This document shows, piece by piece, positions 19,233-29,700 of a stretch of DNA of 50,242 nucleotides. Origin of the DNA: CAVRZY01 sp963725415. Its GTDB lineage: Bacteria; Acidobacteriota; Terriglobia; Bryobacterales; Bryobacteraceae. The stretch lies in assembly GCA_963725415.1 (NCBI GenBank), contig CAVRZY010000047.1, positions 1 through 50,242 of the forward strand, given 5' to 3'. Both the position numbers and the translations under genes were made by a program. The first letter of the stretch is position 1; each line of letters starts with the position of its first letter. The notes under the pieces are model-generated. The model had not been told where the DNA came from. It saw nothing but the letters and a program-made list of their open reading frames with translations, and did not search any database.

Positions 19233-20256
19233 CTATCGTGCGTACAGGATCCAGTTCGTCCGGGAAGCCGGGGCAAGGGGATCTTTCCCCGCGTCGCGTT
19301 CGGACACATAGAGGCGGTCATTCATCTCGCCGACGAACAGGACGATATCGGGGTGCGGCTCGAAAGCGTAGACGAGCATGTGAACATGCCCGCCTGGTAT
19401 TTCCGACGGAACCGGCGCGGCTCCCGCAACCGTCTGCGTCGAGAAGACCAAGCCGGGCTTCTTCTCGAGGACACGCTTCACATCCCCAGCCGCTGCTCGC
19501 GCCGGGTCGGTCTCACTGACGCGGAGCCAGAGCACCAGCCTTTCCTTGGTCGAGAGCCGCCGGTCGATTCGCCTGCCTACCTCCTCCGCCAGTTCCGACC
19601 GCGGCACCGTGTCGGGAGTCGTCTCCGCCCCGCTGGCGTTCCCACGAGCGGGTTCTTGAGGCAAGGCGATCGGCTTGCCCTGGTAGAGGATTTCGCGTTT
19701 GCCGCTCGCCACGAGCTTCTGGACAAGGCGTTCCACCTCAGCCCGAAGCGGCTCGAGTGGCTTCGGCGACCCCGTGAAATACCGCCGCTTGAACTCGCGG
19801 CCACCGATCATGACGACGACTTCGGTAGTGAGGGCATCCGCACGACCTGGGTCCTTTTCCTCCGGGAAGTGGCGCTCAAACACGCCGGTGTCGAGAATGA
19901 GCTTGGCAAGTCTGCGCACATCAGACGGCTGGGCGGTGAGCTGGAATTTCTCGACGAGTCCCTCGCGCTTGGTGGCCGGGTCGTGGTATGGACGCGCGAA
20001 CTCGAAGATATCGCGGTTCTCAAAGGTGAGGAGGCGGAATTGATCCGATCGATAGAACGGAGGAGGAAAGGCCGCCACCCACCCAGTACTCGACGGTCAC
20101 GCCCTCCAGCCGTCCCTGCTCGGCCAGCCGGGCAAGGTCGGCCAGCGGCGGAGGTCCGGCCCCGGAGGCGCCATCCTCCGGCTTGTCCGGGACAGGGGGA
20201 GAAGCGCCTGACGCCATCGCCATCAGCAGGAAGGCATAGATGGACACAATGTACAT
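19233..20256 (-). CDS. Secreted protein of unknown function (one frameshift)
   Basis: I do not recognise this family. The corrected protein is about 340 residues with a signal peptide (MYIVSIYAFLLMAMASGA), a Pro/Gly-rich linker, and a body with VTVEYWVGGG, YRSDQFRLLTFENRDIFEFA, DVRRLAKLILDTGVFERHF and a C-terminal half rich in beta strands (HVHMLVYAFEPHPDIVLFVG). The frame changes near 20072; removing one base joins VEYWVGGG to PPPFYRSDQF and leaves a length divisible by three. The start is taken at ATG 20256, which lies inside a 16-base palindrome; GTG 20280 is an alternative. The gene abuts a permease remnant upstream. Confidence 0.6.
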
Positions 20257-20260
20257 TGTG
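20245..20260. promoter_or_regulatory. Perfect 16-base palindrome over a start codon
   Basis: CACAATGTACATTGTG reads the same on both strands and contains the ATG proposed as the start of the minus-strand secreted protein. It could be an operator or a start-site hairpin, or it could be chance; nothing else in the window repeats it. Confidence 0.3.
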
Positions 20261-20384
20261 AGCAACAAAGCTTCTTTCACACTCAGCTCCGAGCCTGCCC
20301 TTGCAGGCAGTTTAGCCTTCTCCTGCACTCTACCGAAGGCAGTCGCCCCACGCAACCGGGGAGCTGAAGCCTCGGGCTGGCCCC

Positions 20385-20620
20385 CTGCGCGCCGGTTCGA
20401 GCGGAACCGGCTGTGAGCGAAGTAGATGACTTGGCCGATCACGAGCCAGATCAGCAGACGCAGCCAGTTGTCCGCCCCCCGAGCGAGTACATCACGGCCG
20501 CGCAGACCAGGATGCCCAGAACCGGCGCCAGGGCGTCTTCCCCCTTTGCGCGCACGTCGCAGAAGACCCTGGGCAACAGGCCGTCGCGCGACACCGAGAA
20601 GGACACACGGGACCGTGCGG
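20385..20620 (-). pseudogene. Remnant of an APC family amino acid permease
   Basis: About 75 codons resemble the end of a cationic amino acid/APC permease. SFSVSRDGLLPRVFCDVRAK (the loop after helix 8-9) is joined directly to ALAPVLGILVCAAVMYSLGG (helix 11), then after a frame change near 20470 to NWLRLLIWLVIGQVIYFAHS and RFRSNRRA (helix 12 and the tail). About 80 residues expected between the first two blocks are missing, and the first two thirds of the protein are absent. It lies between two minus-strand genes, so the 390 bases from 20281 to 20673 are explained as a decayed gene rather than an empty gap. Confidence 0.65.
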
Positions 20621-20673
20621 GTGGCACGCCTCTGGCGGCCGGTGGAGGACGAGATGTAGAGGCTGATTCTCGC

Positions 20674-21682
20674 TTAGTCGATGAACTCCAGCCGGCGCAG
20701 CCCCGTCTCCGGTTCCTGGCGGTCGAAGGAACCCAAGCCCAGTCGTTCGAGGAGGCTCCATGGCCAGCAGGCCGCGACGTGGCGGTCGAAACGAGTGAAG
20801 GCCGCCTTTTGCCGGCCGCCCTCCAGAGCCACGGCGTACGGCGGGTCCTTGAAGGAGAACGTCTTGCGGAGCAGTTCGACGTCGATCGAAGATCAGCCCG
20901 CCCAGGCCGGTGCTCTGGATGAACTCTCGCGCGAACTGCGGCTGTGCCGTGGCGACACTGATCACGGTGGTGTCTTTCCAGCGGTACTGTGCCATCAACC
21001 GGGCGGCCGCGTCGCAATACGAGCACTCCGGGTCGTAGAAGTACAAGAAGACCCGGCCCTGGCGCAGCGGGAACGGGCGGCCGTCCACGGTGACGCTCTC
21101 CGGCGCAGCCACTCCGGTCTGTCGCGCAGCCAGAACGCCGAAACAGGCCAATCCGAAGACCGCCACTGCACCCAAGACCAACGCGGCGCTGCGTTTATTC
21201 CCGGCAGCTCTGGCCCACCATCCTGCCAGGACCGCCAGCGCCAGCATGGTCGCATCCCGAAGGAAAAACGCCGGCTTCACCGTCTGCCTGGCCCAGGGGA
21301 ACAATCGCTCGAGCCACGGAAAACAGCCGCATTCTTCCCCGCGCAGCGCTTGGTAGTTTGCGCCAACGTAAGCCATGAACACCACTAGCAAAAACCCACC
21401 CAGCCAGGCGCCCCAGCGGCGAAACCGCGGCACCAGGATGAGCACCCCGGCGTAAGTCTCGCCAATCCCCAGCAGAATCGCCAAGGGAAGGCTGAGGTCA
21501 GCGGGCGTGCAGGTCCGGGACAAACCCGCCGCGGTCCCGAATGGATCGGTGATTTTCCCCACTCCCGCCCAGATGAAGGTAAGCGCTAGAAGGATTCCCG
21601 CTACCCAGCTCAGGACGGTCTTCCACAAGGATGGCTCAAGGTCCGCGGCAGGCGCTTCCCCTTGTGCCATACTGTCAACCAT
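20674..21682 (-). CDS. DoxX/MauE-like membrane protein with thioredoxin-like C-terminus (one frameshift)
   Basis: Four-helix DoxX/MauE-type membrane domain followed by a thioredoxin-like domain, about 335 residues once corrected. TM segments include WVAGILLALTFIWAGVGKIT and LAILLGIGETYAGVLILVPR; the GEECGCFPW motif between helices is typical of MauE-like proteins. After a fifth helix, FLYFYDPECSYCDAAARLMA holds a CxxC pair like a thiol-disulfide reductase. The frame changes near 20888 and continues LLRKTFSFKDPPYAVALEGG to VPETGLRRLEFID-like residues, ending at TAA 20674. A redox role supplying disulfides or electrons at the membrane is inferred. ATG 21682 overlaps the start codon of the divergent amidohydrolase; ATG 21670 and a longer form to 21745 are alternatives. 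Confidence 0.72.
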
Positions 21683-23306
21683 GTTACTAATTCTAGCTTT
21701 ATTAGTGGCGGCCAGCGCCATGGCGCAAACCGCGGACTTGGTCATTACCGGAGCGCGGATCTATACCCTCAATCCCGCCAAGCCCCTGGCCTCCGCGATC
21801 GCCATCAAAGATGGCCGCGTCCTTTTTGCAGGTGAGGACGTGTCCTCGCACGTCGGACCGGGCACGCGGCGCATCGACGCTCGCGGCGCCACCATCCTTC
21901 CGGGCTTCATCGACAGTCACGTGCATATGGAGGGTCTGGGCGATCTGCTGGAGGTCCTGGATCTGCGCAATGTGCGAAGCGTAGCGGAGATTGCCGAGCT
22001 GGTGCGAAAACAAGCCGCTCGCCTCCCCGCCGGCCAGTGGATTCGAGGCCGCAACTGGGACCAGACACATTGGGGCGGCCAGTTCCCGACGGCGGAGGAT
22101 CTGACCCGCGCGGCGCCTGACCATCTCGTGTACCTGACGCGCGTAGACGGCCACGCCGGGTGGGTCAATCCGAAGGCGCTCGAAATCGCCGGAATCCAGG
22201 CCGCCACGCCGGATCCTCCGGGCGGCAAGATTCTCAAGGACTCCTCCGGCGCGCCCACCGGCATCCTGATCGATCGCGCCCAGGGGCTGGTGACCCGGAA
22301 GATCCCGCCCGCCACCAAAGAAACCACCCGACGGCGACTGGCGCAGGCAGCCCGCGAATGCGCGCGTCTGGGCATCACCACGGTACACGATGCGGGCGTG
22401 AGCGCCCAGGCGCTGGAAGCCTATCGCGAGCTGATCGCCCGCCGCGAGTTGCCGGTGCGCGTCTATGCCATGATCGGGGGCGAGGGAAAGCTGTGGCGGG
22501 AGTTTCTGGAACGCGGTCCGGAGATCGGCGACCGGCTCACCGTGCGCAGCATCAAGCTGATGGCCGATGGGGCGCTGGGTTCCCGCGGGGCCGCTCTGTT
22601 CGAGCCTTACTCGGATGATCCCGGCAACTCCGGGCTGCTCATGCTCAAGCCGGAGGATATCGAACGCGTGGCCCGCGAGGCGCTGAAACGCGGCTTCCAG
22701 GTCAACACCCACGCCATCGGCGATCGGGCCAACCGCGTCGTGCTCGCGGGCTACGGCGCGGCGCTGGGCGGCCACAACGACCGGCGCTTCCGCATCGAGC
22801 ACGCCCAGGTGATCGCGCCCCCGGATTTCGAGTTGTTCGCGAAGTACTCGGTTCTGGCGTCGATGCAGGCCACCCACGCCTCCAGCGACTTGCGCTGGGC
22901 CGAAGCGCGCCTGGGCACGGAGCGCGTTAAAGGCGCTTACGCCTGGCGCCGATTTCTCTCCCTGGGTGTTCCCGTGCCTAACGGTTCCGACTTTCCGGTC
23001 GAGGAGCCCAATCCGCTGTACGGATTCTACGCCGCCATCACGCGCCAGGACCGTCAGGGGAACCCCAAACAGGGCTGGTTCCCGGACCAGCGCATGACCC
23101 GGGAGGAGGCCCTGAGAAGCTGGACCCAAGTGGGCGCCTACGCAGCTTTTGAAGAGGACAAGAAAGGCACGCTGACCCCGGGGAAACTGGCCGACCTGGT
23201 GATGCTTTCCGCGGATATCATGCGCGTTCCCCCGCCGGAGATCCTCAAAACGCGCGTGCGAATGACGGTGCTGGGCGGGGAGATCGTCTACTCGGATACG
23301 CCATGA
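21681..23306 (+). CDS. Secreted amidohydrolase, YtcJ/amidohydrolase-3 family
   Basis: Metal-dependent hydrolase of 541 residues with a short signal peptide (MLLILALLVAASAMAQ). The N-terminal sandwich TADLVITGARIYTLNPAKPL precedes the metal motif GFIDSHVHMEG (HxH). Further ligand regions are TTVHDAGVS, QVNTHAIGDRANRVVL, FRIEHAQVIAP and the final NGSDFPVEEPNPL, all standard for the YtcJ-like branch of the amidohydrolase superfamily (TIM barrel). Substrate unknown; relatives act on amides or cyclic ureas. The end overlaps the next gene by 4 bases (ATGA), so the two are translationally coupled. Confidence 0.88.
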   Translation: MLLILALLVAASAMAQTADLVITGARIYTLNPAKPLASAIAIKDGRVLFAGEDVSSHVGPGTRRIDARGATILPGFIDSHVHMEGLGDLLEVLDLRNVRSVAEIAELVRKQAARLPAGQWIRGRNWDQTHWGGQFPTAEDLTRAAPDHLVYLTRVDGHAGWVNPKALEIAGIQAATPDPPGGKILKDSSGAPTGILIDRAQGLVTRKIPPATKETTRRRLAQAARECARLGITTVHDAGVSAQALEAYRELIARRELPVRVYAMIGGEGKLWREFLERGPEIGDRLTVRSIKLMADGALGSRGAALFEPYSDDPGNSGLLMLKPEDIERVAREALKRGFQVNTHAIGDRANRVVLAGYGAALGGHNDRRFRIEHAQVIAPPDFELFAKYSVLASMQATHASSDLRWAEARLGTERVKGAYAWRRFLSLGVPVPNGSDFPVEEPNPLYGFYAAITRQDRQGNPKQGWFPDQRMTREEALRSWTQVGAYAAFEEDKKGTLTPGKLADLVMLSADIMRVPPPEILKTRVRMTVLGGEIVYSDTP

Positions 23307-23800
23307 TTTGGGCTGTGCTTCTGCTGGCTGCCGCCGCGGGCCGGGTGGTCCTCGTGGACGACCTTGTTCGCGTCCCGCCCAATAGTTCGCGAGCGGTGGA
23401 CATCGCCTTGAAACAGCGTCCCGCGATCATCGAATGCAGCTTCTCCGTGATCCGGGGCAGTCACGGGGTGCGTGTGGCCTTGGTTTCCCGCGAGCACGCA
23501 GCACAGTTCCGGCCCGGCTCGGGTCGTCACATCATCCTCTCGACACCCTTTCAGACAGCCGGCGGATTCCGGCACGCCTCCGCCATCGGCGAGTACCTGG
23601 TAGTGGTAGACAATCACCTCTCCAAGAGCGGGCCGGCCGAGGTTCAGCTCACCGTCGCCGTGCTGTTCGACGAGCCTCGGGAACTCTCCACCCAGCGCCG
23701 AATTACCGTCATTGTGCTCTCTCTGCTGTTCTTGTCGGCTGTGGCATTCTTCGCCGCGCGGCGCTTGCGGGGCGCTATTCGGACGCGCTGGAGTGCCTGA
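23303..23800 (+). CDS. Small membrane-anchored protein of unknown function
   Basis: Not recognised as a named family. It has 165 residues with a signal-like start (MIWAVLLLAAAAGRVVLVDD), a beta-rich extracytoplasmic middle (VDIALKQRPAIIECSFSVIR, FQTAGGFRHASAIGEYLVVV) and a C-terminal membrane helix (ITVIVLSLLFLSAVAFFAAR) followed by arginines facing the cytoplasm. It is coupled to the amidohydrolase by an ATGA overlap, and its last 26 bases overlap the 3' end of hemL on the other strand. Confidence 0.7.
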   Translation: MIWAVLLLAAAAGRVVLVDDLVRVPPNSSRAVDIALKQRPAIIECSFSVIRGSHGVRVALVSREHAAQFRPGSGRHIILSTPFQTAGGFRHASAIGEYLVVVDNHLSKSGPAEVQLTVAVLFDEPRELSTQRRITVIVLSLLFLSAVAFFAARRLRGAIRTRWSA

Positions 23801-25052
23801 AAAACTCGCGGGCTGCGGCGACCGTTTGCTCGATGTCTTCCTCGCTGTGCGCGGCCGAGACAAAGGCGGCCTCGAACTGCGAGGGCGGGAAGTAGACGCC
23901 GCGCTCGAGCATCCAGCGGAAGAACTCGGCGAAGCGCGGCGTATCGGACTGCTTCGCTGAGGCGTAGTCGGTGACCGGCCCCGGCGTGAAGAAAAAGGTG
24001 ATCATCGAGCCGATGCGGTTCACGGTGATCCCGGCGGGCGCGGCGGCCGCCAGTTGCGCAGTTCGGCTCTCTATCTGCTCGTAGATCTCCGGGTGGGCCT
24101 TGAGGCAGCGCAGCATGGCCAGGCCGGCGGCTACGGCCAGCGGGTTGCCGGAAAGCGTGCCGGCCTGATAGACCGGGCCGGCGGGGGCGACTTTACTCAT
24201 AATGTCGGCGCGGCCACCGTAAGCGCCCACCGGCAGCCCTCCGCCGATCACTTTGCCCAGCGTGGTCAGGTCTGCACGGACGCCGTAGAGTTGTTGGGCC
24301 CCCCCGAACGCCACCCGGAAACCCGTCATGACCTCGTCGAAGATCAGCAGGGCGCCGTGCCGCTGGGTCAACTCGCGCAGGGCCTCCAGGAAACCTGGCT
24401 GCGGCGGCACACAGCCCATGTTTCCGGCCACCGGCTCGACGATGACGGCCGCGATGTGATCGCCATGCCGTTTGAACGCCTGCGCCAGCGCGTCAACCGA
24501 GTTGAAGGGCAGGGCGATGGTGGTGTCGGCGAAACATTTCGGCACACCCGCGGTGTCTGCGATACCGAGCGTCGCCACGCCCGAGCCGGCTTTCACCAGC
24601 AGCGAATCCACGTGGCCGTGATAGCAGCCCTCGAATTTCACCACGAGCTCGCGCCCGGTGAAGGCCCGTGCCAGCCGCAGGGCGCTCATGGTCGCTTCCG
24701 TGCCGGAGTTCACCAGACGGACCATCTCGATGGAGGGAAGGGCCTCGCAGATCGCCTCGGCCAGTTCGACCTCCCGCTGGGTGGGCATTCCGAAGCTGGT
24801 GCCGCCTTCCAGCGCCTCTTCCAGCGCCCTCACGATCTCCGGGTGGCGGTGGCCCAGCAGCAACGGCCCCCAGGAGCACACGTAGTCGATGTACGGGTTC
24901 CCATCTACATCCCAGACGCGCGAGCCCTCGCCACGCACCACAAACGGCGGCGTGCCTCCCACGCTGCGGAACGCGCGCACCGGCGAGTTGACCCCGCCGG
25001 GAATGCGCTTCTGCGCGCGAGCGAAAAGAACCTGCGATTGCGTTGTTCTCAT
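23775..25052 (-). CDS. hemL: Glutamate-1-semialdehyde 2,1-aminomutase
   Basis: PLP enzyme that converts glutamate-1-semialdehyde to 5-aminolevulinate in the C5 pathway of haem synthesis, cytoplasmic. The protein is 425 residues, the normal size. It starts with PGGVNSPVRAFRSVGGTPPF, then the cofactor region RLVNSGTEATMSALRLARAF, EPVAGNMG, FDEVMTGFR, and the Schiff-base lysine in TLGKVIGGGLPVGAYGG (Lys267). It ends AREFFRHSSASE. It is a single-frame intact gene transcribed away from the repeat at 25062-25123, which separates it from the flavoprotein gene upstream on the same strand. No other haem gene is nearby. Confidence 0.95.
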   Translation of the reverse strand: MRTTQSQVLFARAQKRIPGGVNSPVRAFRSVGGTPPFVVRGEGSRVWDVDGNPYIDYVCSWGPLLLGHRHPEIVRALEEALEGGTSFGMPTQREVELAEAICEALPSIEMVRLVNSGTEATMSALRLARAFTGRELVVKFEGCYHGHVDSLLVKAGSGVATLGIADTAGVPKCFADTTIALPFNSVDALAQAFKRHGDHIAAVIVEPVAGNMGCVPPQPGFLEALRELTQRHGALLIFDEVMTGFRVAFGGAQQLYGVRADLTTLGKVIGGGLPVGAYGGRADIMSKVAPAGPVYQAGTLSGNPLAVAAGLAMLRCLKAHPEIYEQIESRTAQLAAAAPAGITVNRIGSMITFFFTPGPVTDYASAKQSDTPRFAEFFRWMLERGVYFPPSQFEAAFVSAAHSEEDIEQTVAAAREFFRHSSASE

Positions 25053-25061
25053 AATGCCGGC

Positions 25062-25123
25062 AGCTTGTGGCCTGTAGCCTGTAGAAGCCCAGCCTACAAG
25101 CTACAGGCCACAAGCTACAAGCT
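25062..25123. repeat. GCTTGTAGC palindromic repeat, copy 2
   Basis: A hairpin with a perfect 16-base stem (AGCTTGTGGCCTGTAG pairing with CTACAGGCCACAAGCT), a further GTAG/CTAC step inside and an extra GCTACAAGCT on the right flank. It fills the gap between hemL and the flavoprotein gene, and its right edge touches the flavoprotein stop codon (25124-25126). Confidence 0.85.
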
Positions 25124-26294
25124 CTATTCCCGCACCACCCGGCTGAGCAGGAAGTTCAGGACCGTGTCCAGCAGCGTGCCATGGAGGTTGCGAAGCAGCC
25201 GGGCCTTCAGCCCCAGATAGTTCTGCGTCCCGGCAAACAGATCTTGCATCAGTGCGCAGAAGCGCGGGCTGCGGCGCATGAGCTGAATCATGCGCTGCGG
25301 AACGCTTCCGAAAAGGAACTGACCCAGGAAGAGGCGCTTGGCGAGGCCGGCGCCGAAGGCCAGGTCCACAACGAAATCCCGCATCAGCAGGGCCCGATAG
25401 GCGCGATGTTTCTCGGAGGGTGGCTGCGATTCCGAGAGCACCACCTGGCTGGCCAGGTCGGCCGAGCGCAAGGCGTAGTAGAGACCCTTCGCCGGTCACC
25501 GGATCCACCAGACCGCCGGCATCGCCCACCGCCAACCACCCCTGACCGGCCACGCGATTGTTCCACCAGGCCGAGGTTTCCAGCGATGGGAGCACGTGGC
25601 CGTAGAAGGCGGCATCCTTCCAGGAGATGCAGCGCTCCTCCATGAACGATTCCAGGCGCGACCGCAGCGCTTGCGCAGACACGCCCTTCCCGCAGATGCC
25701 TACCGAGAGGTGGCCGCAACGCGGAAAGACCCAGATATAGCCCTCCAGTTGGGGCAGGAACTGAATGTCGATGTGTTCCTGCTCTGCCGAAACGTAATAG
25801 CCGAGGGCGCAGGCGGTATCGGACGGCCTCCACTCGGTTCCCATGTTGCGGAGCGAGTTTCGAGCGCCGGTGGCCACGATGCAGAAATCGGCCTCCAGGT
25901 CGCCTGCATTGGTGCGCAACCGCCAGGCGTCTCCGTTTCGGATCACCTCCAGCACCCGTGCCTTCTCGATCCGGGCGCCGGCGCGCTCAGCCCGCTCCAG
26001 CAGCATCCGGTTCAAGTCGAGCCGGGAGTAAACCACCAGAGGCCGGGACAAGGTCAGTTTCACGGATCCTACCCTGGGCGCCGCCAGCAGGGTTTCGGTC
26101 ACCAGTTTCTTGGGGGTGTCGTTATCCAGCAGGAACGGGTACCGGCTGTAGGCTTTGTAGGTGAGACCGCCGCCGCAGGGCTTCTCCCAAGCCAGCTTTT
26201 CATCGATGACGATGGTCCGGAGGCCGGCCGCAGCCAGCCGCTCCGCCGCGAAAGCGCCCGCGGGCCCACCACCCAGGACTGCGATGCGTTTCAT
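25124..26294 (-). CDS. Geranylgeranyl reductase-like FAD-dependent oxidoreductase (one frameshift)
   Basis: Flavoprotein of the geranylgeranyl reductase/halogenase-like group, which reduces isoprenoid double bonds or oxidises lipids at the membrane; exact substrate unknown. It has the N-terminal dinucleotide fold KRIAVLGGGPAGAFAAERLA, the group motif EKPCGGGLTYKA, RLDLNRMLLERAERAGARIE, ADFCIVATGAR and the second FAD motif GWLAVGDAGGLVDPVTGEG. One base too many near 25484 breaks the frame; its removal gives GEGLYYALRSADLASQVV and a C-terminal helical tail ending FLLSRVVRE, 389 residues in all. The start overlaps the stop of the lipoprotein gene by 4 bases (ATGA), so both form an operon. Confidence 0.85.
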
Positions 26295-26722
26295 TTCTTC
26301 GTTCCGGAGGGTTTCCCGCGGCTGAGCGTAGGATGACCAGGAGGCAGATCCGAAGCTGGTCCTGCGGCGGCGCTCTTTGCGGGCGCCTGGCTTGGCTCAA
26401 CGCCGTGTGGGGGGGAGCCCGAGGGCGCCTGACCCTTTCCTTTAACCACCCAGCCGCTGCCGCTCCGGTCCAGCGTGTAGCGCATCTGCATTCCGGACCC
26501 GGGCCCTCCTCCCTTGGGGCGGAAGGCCACCGTGGCGTCGGCTTCATTCTGCCGAAACGACACCGAAGTCACCTCCACCTGCATGGAAGCCAGGTCCAGA
26601 TCTGAGCGCGTCGAGAGATAGTCCAGAATGCCCTGCCGGACCGCCTCCGGAGTCTGATTGCCGCGACTGCAACCGACTACCAGCAGAGCCGCACACAACA
26701 CCACGGCGCGCCAGAACTTCAC
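26291..26722 (-). CDS. Small lipoprotein of unknown function
   Basis: A GTG start at 26722 gives VKFWRAVVLCAALLVVGCSR, a type II signal with lipobox LVVGC (lipidated Cys near residue 18). The rest, about 125 residues, is one small alpha/beta domain (VRQGILDYLSTRSDLDLASM, VTSVSFRQNEADATVAFRPK, MRYTLDRSGSGWVVKGKGQA) followed by a disordered Pro/Ser/Ala tail. The fold resembles small periplasmic DUF4878-type or NTF2-like lipoproteins, but this is not certain. It is coupled to the downstream flavoprotein. A TATAAT box on the minus strand at 26729-26734 sits only six bases before the GTG, so either the transcript is nearly leaderless or translation starts later. Confidence 0.68.
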   Translation of the reverse strand: MKFWRAVVLCAALLVVGCSRGNQTPEAVRQGILDYLSTRSDLDLASMQVEVTSVSFRQNEADATVAFRPKGGGPGSGMQMRYTLDRSGSGWVVKGKGQAPSGSPPHGVEPSQAPAKSAAAGPASDLPPGHPTLSRGKPSGTKK

Positions 26723-26783
26723 ATTCCGATTATATGCTTTCCGCCCGCCGGCCGGAGACAAAAACGGGGTAGACTTAGAACCA

Positions 26784-29700
26784 ATGAACAGGCTGAATCT
26801 CTCGATCGTGCCGGTAGTCTTGGCGGGCGCGGTGATGCTGCTGCCGTGGGGCGCTGGGCCTGCCGACCAGGAGCGGCTCTCGCGGCATCGCAACCTCGGC
26901 AAGGCGTTCTATGAAAATCCGACCACGCACCCCCAGGCGGTCGAGGAGTTCCGCAAGGCACTCGAGTTAGCGCCAGGTTCTTTTCGCGAGCGGCTGAATT
27001 ACGGCCTGGCGCTAGTACGGGCCGGCAGCGCCAAGGAGGGCAGCGCCGAACTCGAGAAGGCGCAGAAACAGGACCCGGCCCTCCCCCATACCTGGTTCAA
27101 TCTGGGGATTGCCTACAAGCGGGAGGGGCGCTACGCGGAGGCCATCCAGCAGTTCGAGCGCATGATCCGTCTGGCGCCCCAGGAGCCGGTCTCGCATTAC
27201 AACCTCGGCCTCCTCTACAACCTGACCGGGAAGCCCGAGCCCGCCCTGGAGCAATTTCACCTTGCCGCCAAGCTGGACCCCAGGCTGGTGGCGCCGCACT
27301 TTCAGATCTACAACGCCCACCGCCTGGCCGGCCGGACACAGGAGGCCGCGCGCGCTCTCGAGGTCTTCCAGCGGGTCAAGGAACAGCAGAAGGCCGCCGA
27401 CGAGCAGGAGGACATGGAGTGGAGCTACTACGCCGAGATCTACGAGCCCATGGATGCCAAATCGTTCGCCAGCGATCCTGTCCTGCCCTTGAAGTTTGAA
27501 GATCGGAAGCTGAGCGGGACCCTGGATGCGCCCACCGCGGGCTTGGTGGTCCTCGATGCGGATGGTGACGGGCGCCCGGATCTTCTGGCCTTCTCGCGCA
27601 GGGGCATACGGCTGTACAAGAACGGAGCCGAGCCGGTGGAGGCACTCCAGTGGCCTGCCGGCGTCATCTCGGTCGCGCCCGGGGATTTTGACAACGATGG
27701 TCTAGTGGATCTGTGCGTGCTCACCGAAATGGGTCCCGTTCTTTACGGCAACACGAAGGGCAAGTTCCAGAAGAAGGAGGCAGCCCTTCCTGCTGGCCGC
27801 TATCGAAAGGCACTGTGGCTCGATTACGACCACGACTACGACCTCGACCTGTTCCTGCTGGGGACCAAGCCGGTGCTGCTGCGCAACGAGGGCCCAGCCG
27901 GTTTTCGCGCCGTCGAGTTCCCCTTCCTGGCGGGCGATGTAATTGACGGCGTTCCTTTCCGCCTGATGGCTGACGGCAAGGGGTTCGATTTCGTTCTGAC
28001 TTACCAGGCCCGCAGCGGCGTCCTGTACCGTGACCGGCTCGCCGGGCAGTACGAGGCGGTCCCACTGGACGTTTTGCCGGCCCGAGCGAGGTCTCTCCAA
28101 CCGTTCGATATCGACAACGACAGTTGGCTGGATTTGGCGTTCAGCGGCCCCGGCCCCGTCGCTCTCCTGATGAACCGAAAGGGCAAGCTGGAAAAACTCG
28201 CGCTTCCTGCGGCGGGCAAGCTGTTGTTCGCCGACCTGCTGAATCGCGGAGTCGGCGAACTGGTGGCCGCGAGTTCTGTCTACCGCAATCAAGGCCTGGG
28301 TGCCTTTGGGCCGGGCCAGACTCCGGCCGGCTTCCCCCGCGCCGTGGCCTGGGCCGAAGCCGATTTCGACCTGGACGGGCGCACCGATCTGGCCGCGGTC
28401 GCGATCGACGGCAGCGTGCATCTTCTGAAGAACGTCAGCCCCAGTGAGAACCAGTGGCTGCGCGTCAGCATGACCGGAGTCAAGAATCTCAAGCTGGCCC
28501 CCGGCGCGGAGGTCGAAGTAAAGGCCGGGACGCATTACCAGAAGAAGATGTACCAAGGCCTGCCGTTGCTGTTCGGCTTGCGCTCTTACAAAGAGGTGGA
28601 CACGGTCCGCATCACCTGGGCCAACGGCATGATTCAGAATCAGCCCAACCAGCCCGCCGCCCAGACCGCGGTCTACAAAGAGGCCCCGCGGCTTTCCGGT
28701 TCCTGCCCCATGGTTTTCGCCTGGAACGGAAGCCAGTTCCAGTTCATCACCGACGTGCTAGGCGTGGCCCCCCTGGGCGCCAGTTCCGGCGATGGGCGGT
28801 ACTTCCCGGTCGATCACGACGAGTACATCCAGATCCCCGGCGAGCTTCTGACGCCGCTCGACGGCCGTTACGAAATCCGTATCGCCGAGGAACTGCGGGA
28901 GGTTTCCTACCTCGATCAGGTCCGGCTGATCGCGGTCGATCACCCCGCCGCAGTCCAGGTCTTCACCAACGAGAAGTTCAAGTCGCCGCCGTTTCCCCAG
29001 TTCCGATTGTTCGGTGTGAGTCGGCGCGTCTATCCGGCGCGAGCCGTCGATCACCAGGGCCGCAACGTGCTCGCAAAGATCCTGAGACGGGATCGCGCCT
29101 ATCCTGACCAATTTCGCCGCAACTCTGCCGGAGTGGCCGAGCTGCATTGGCTGGATCTGGATTTCGGGCCGGACGCCGCGCGCCGGAACCGCGCCGTTCT
29201 CATCTTGAGCGGCTGGGTCGATTGGGCCGACGGGAGCGCCTTCCTCGGCGCGGCGCAAGAAGGGAAGGGCGGGCTGATCCTGCCTTATCTCGAAGTGAAG
29301 GACGCCGCCGGGCGCTGGCAAACCGTCATCCAGGATATGGGCATCCCCTCCGGCAAGCCCAAGACCATCGTCGTGGACTTGACCGGAAAATTCTTGTCCT
29401 CCTCGCGGGAAATCCGCATCGTGACCAACCTGTGCGTCTACTGGGATGAGGTCTTTCTCAGTGAGGACACGGCCGCGCCGGAGGTCCGCCTGACCGCCCT
29501 ATCCGCCGAGACGGCGCATCTGCGCTTCCGCGGGTTCTCCAGGCCCGTCATTGACGCTCCGCGCAAGCAGCCCGAAGTATTCGAATACGCGCGCGCGAGT
29601 CCCACCTCGATGTGGAATCCCACGCCGGGCTTCTACACGCGCTACGGCCAGGTCCGCGAGCTGCTGGAGAAAATCGACGACCGCTTTGTGATTACGGGCT

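Noticed and set aside
20492..20887. C-terminal part of a 417-codon DoxX-like reading frame
   Set aside because: Beyond the frame change near 20888 this frame is arginine/proline-rich nonsense, while the alternative frame continues a sensible protein to TAA at 20674.
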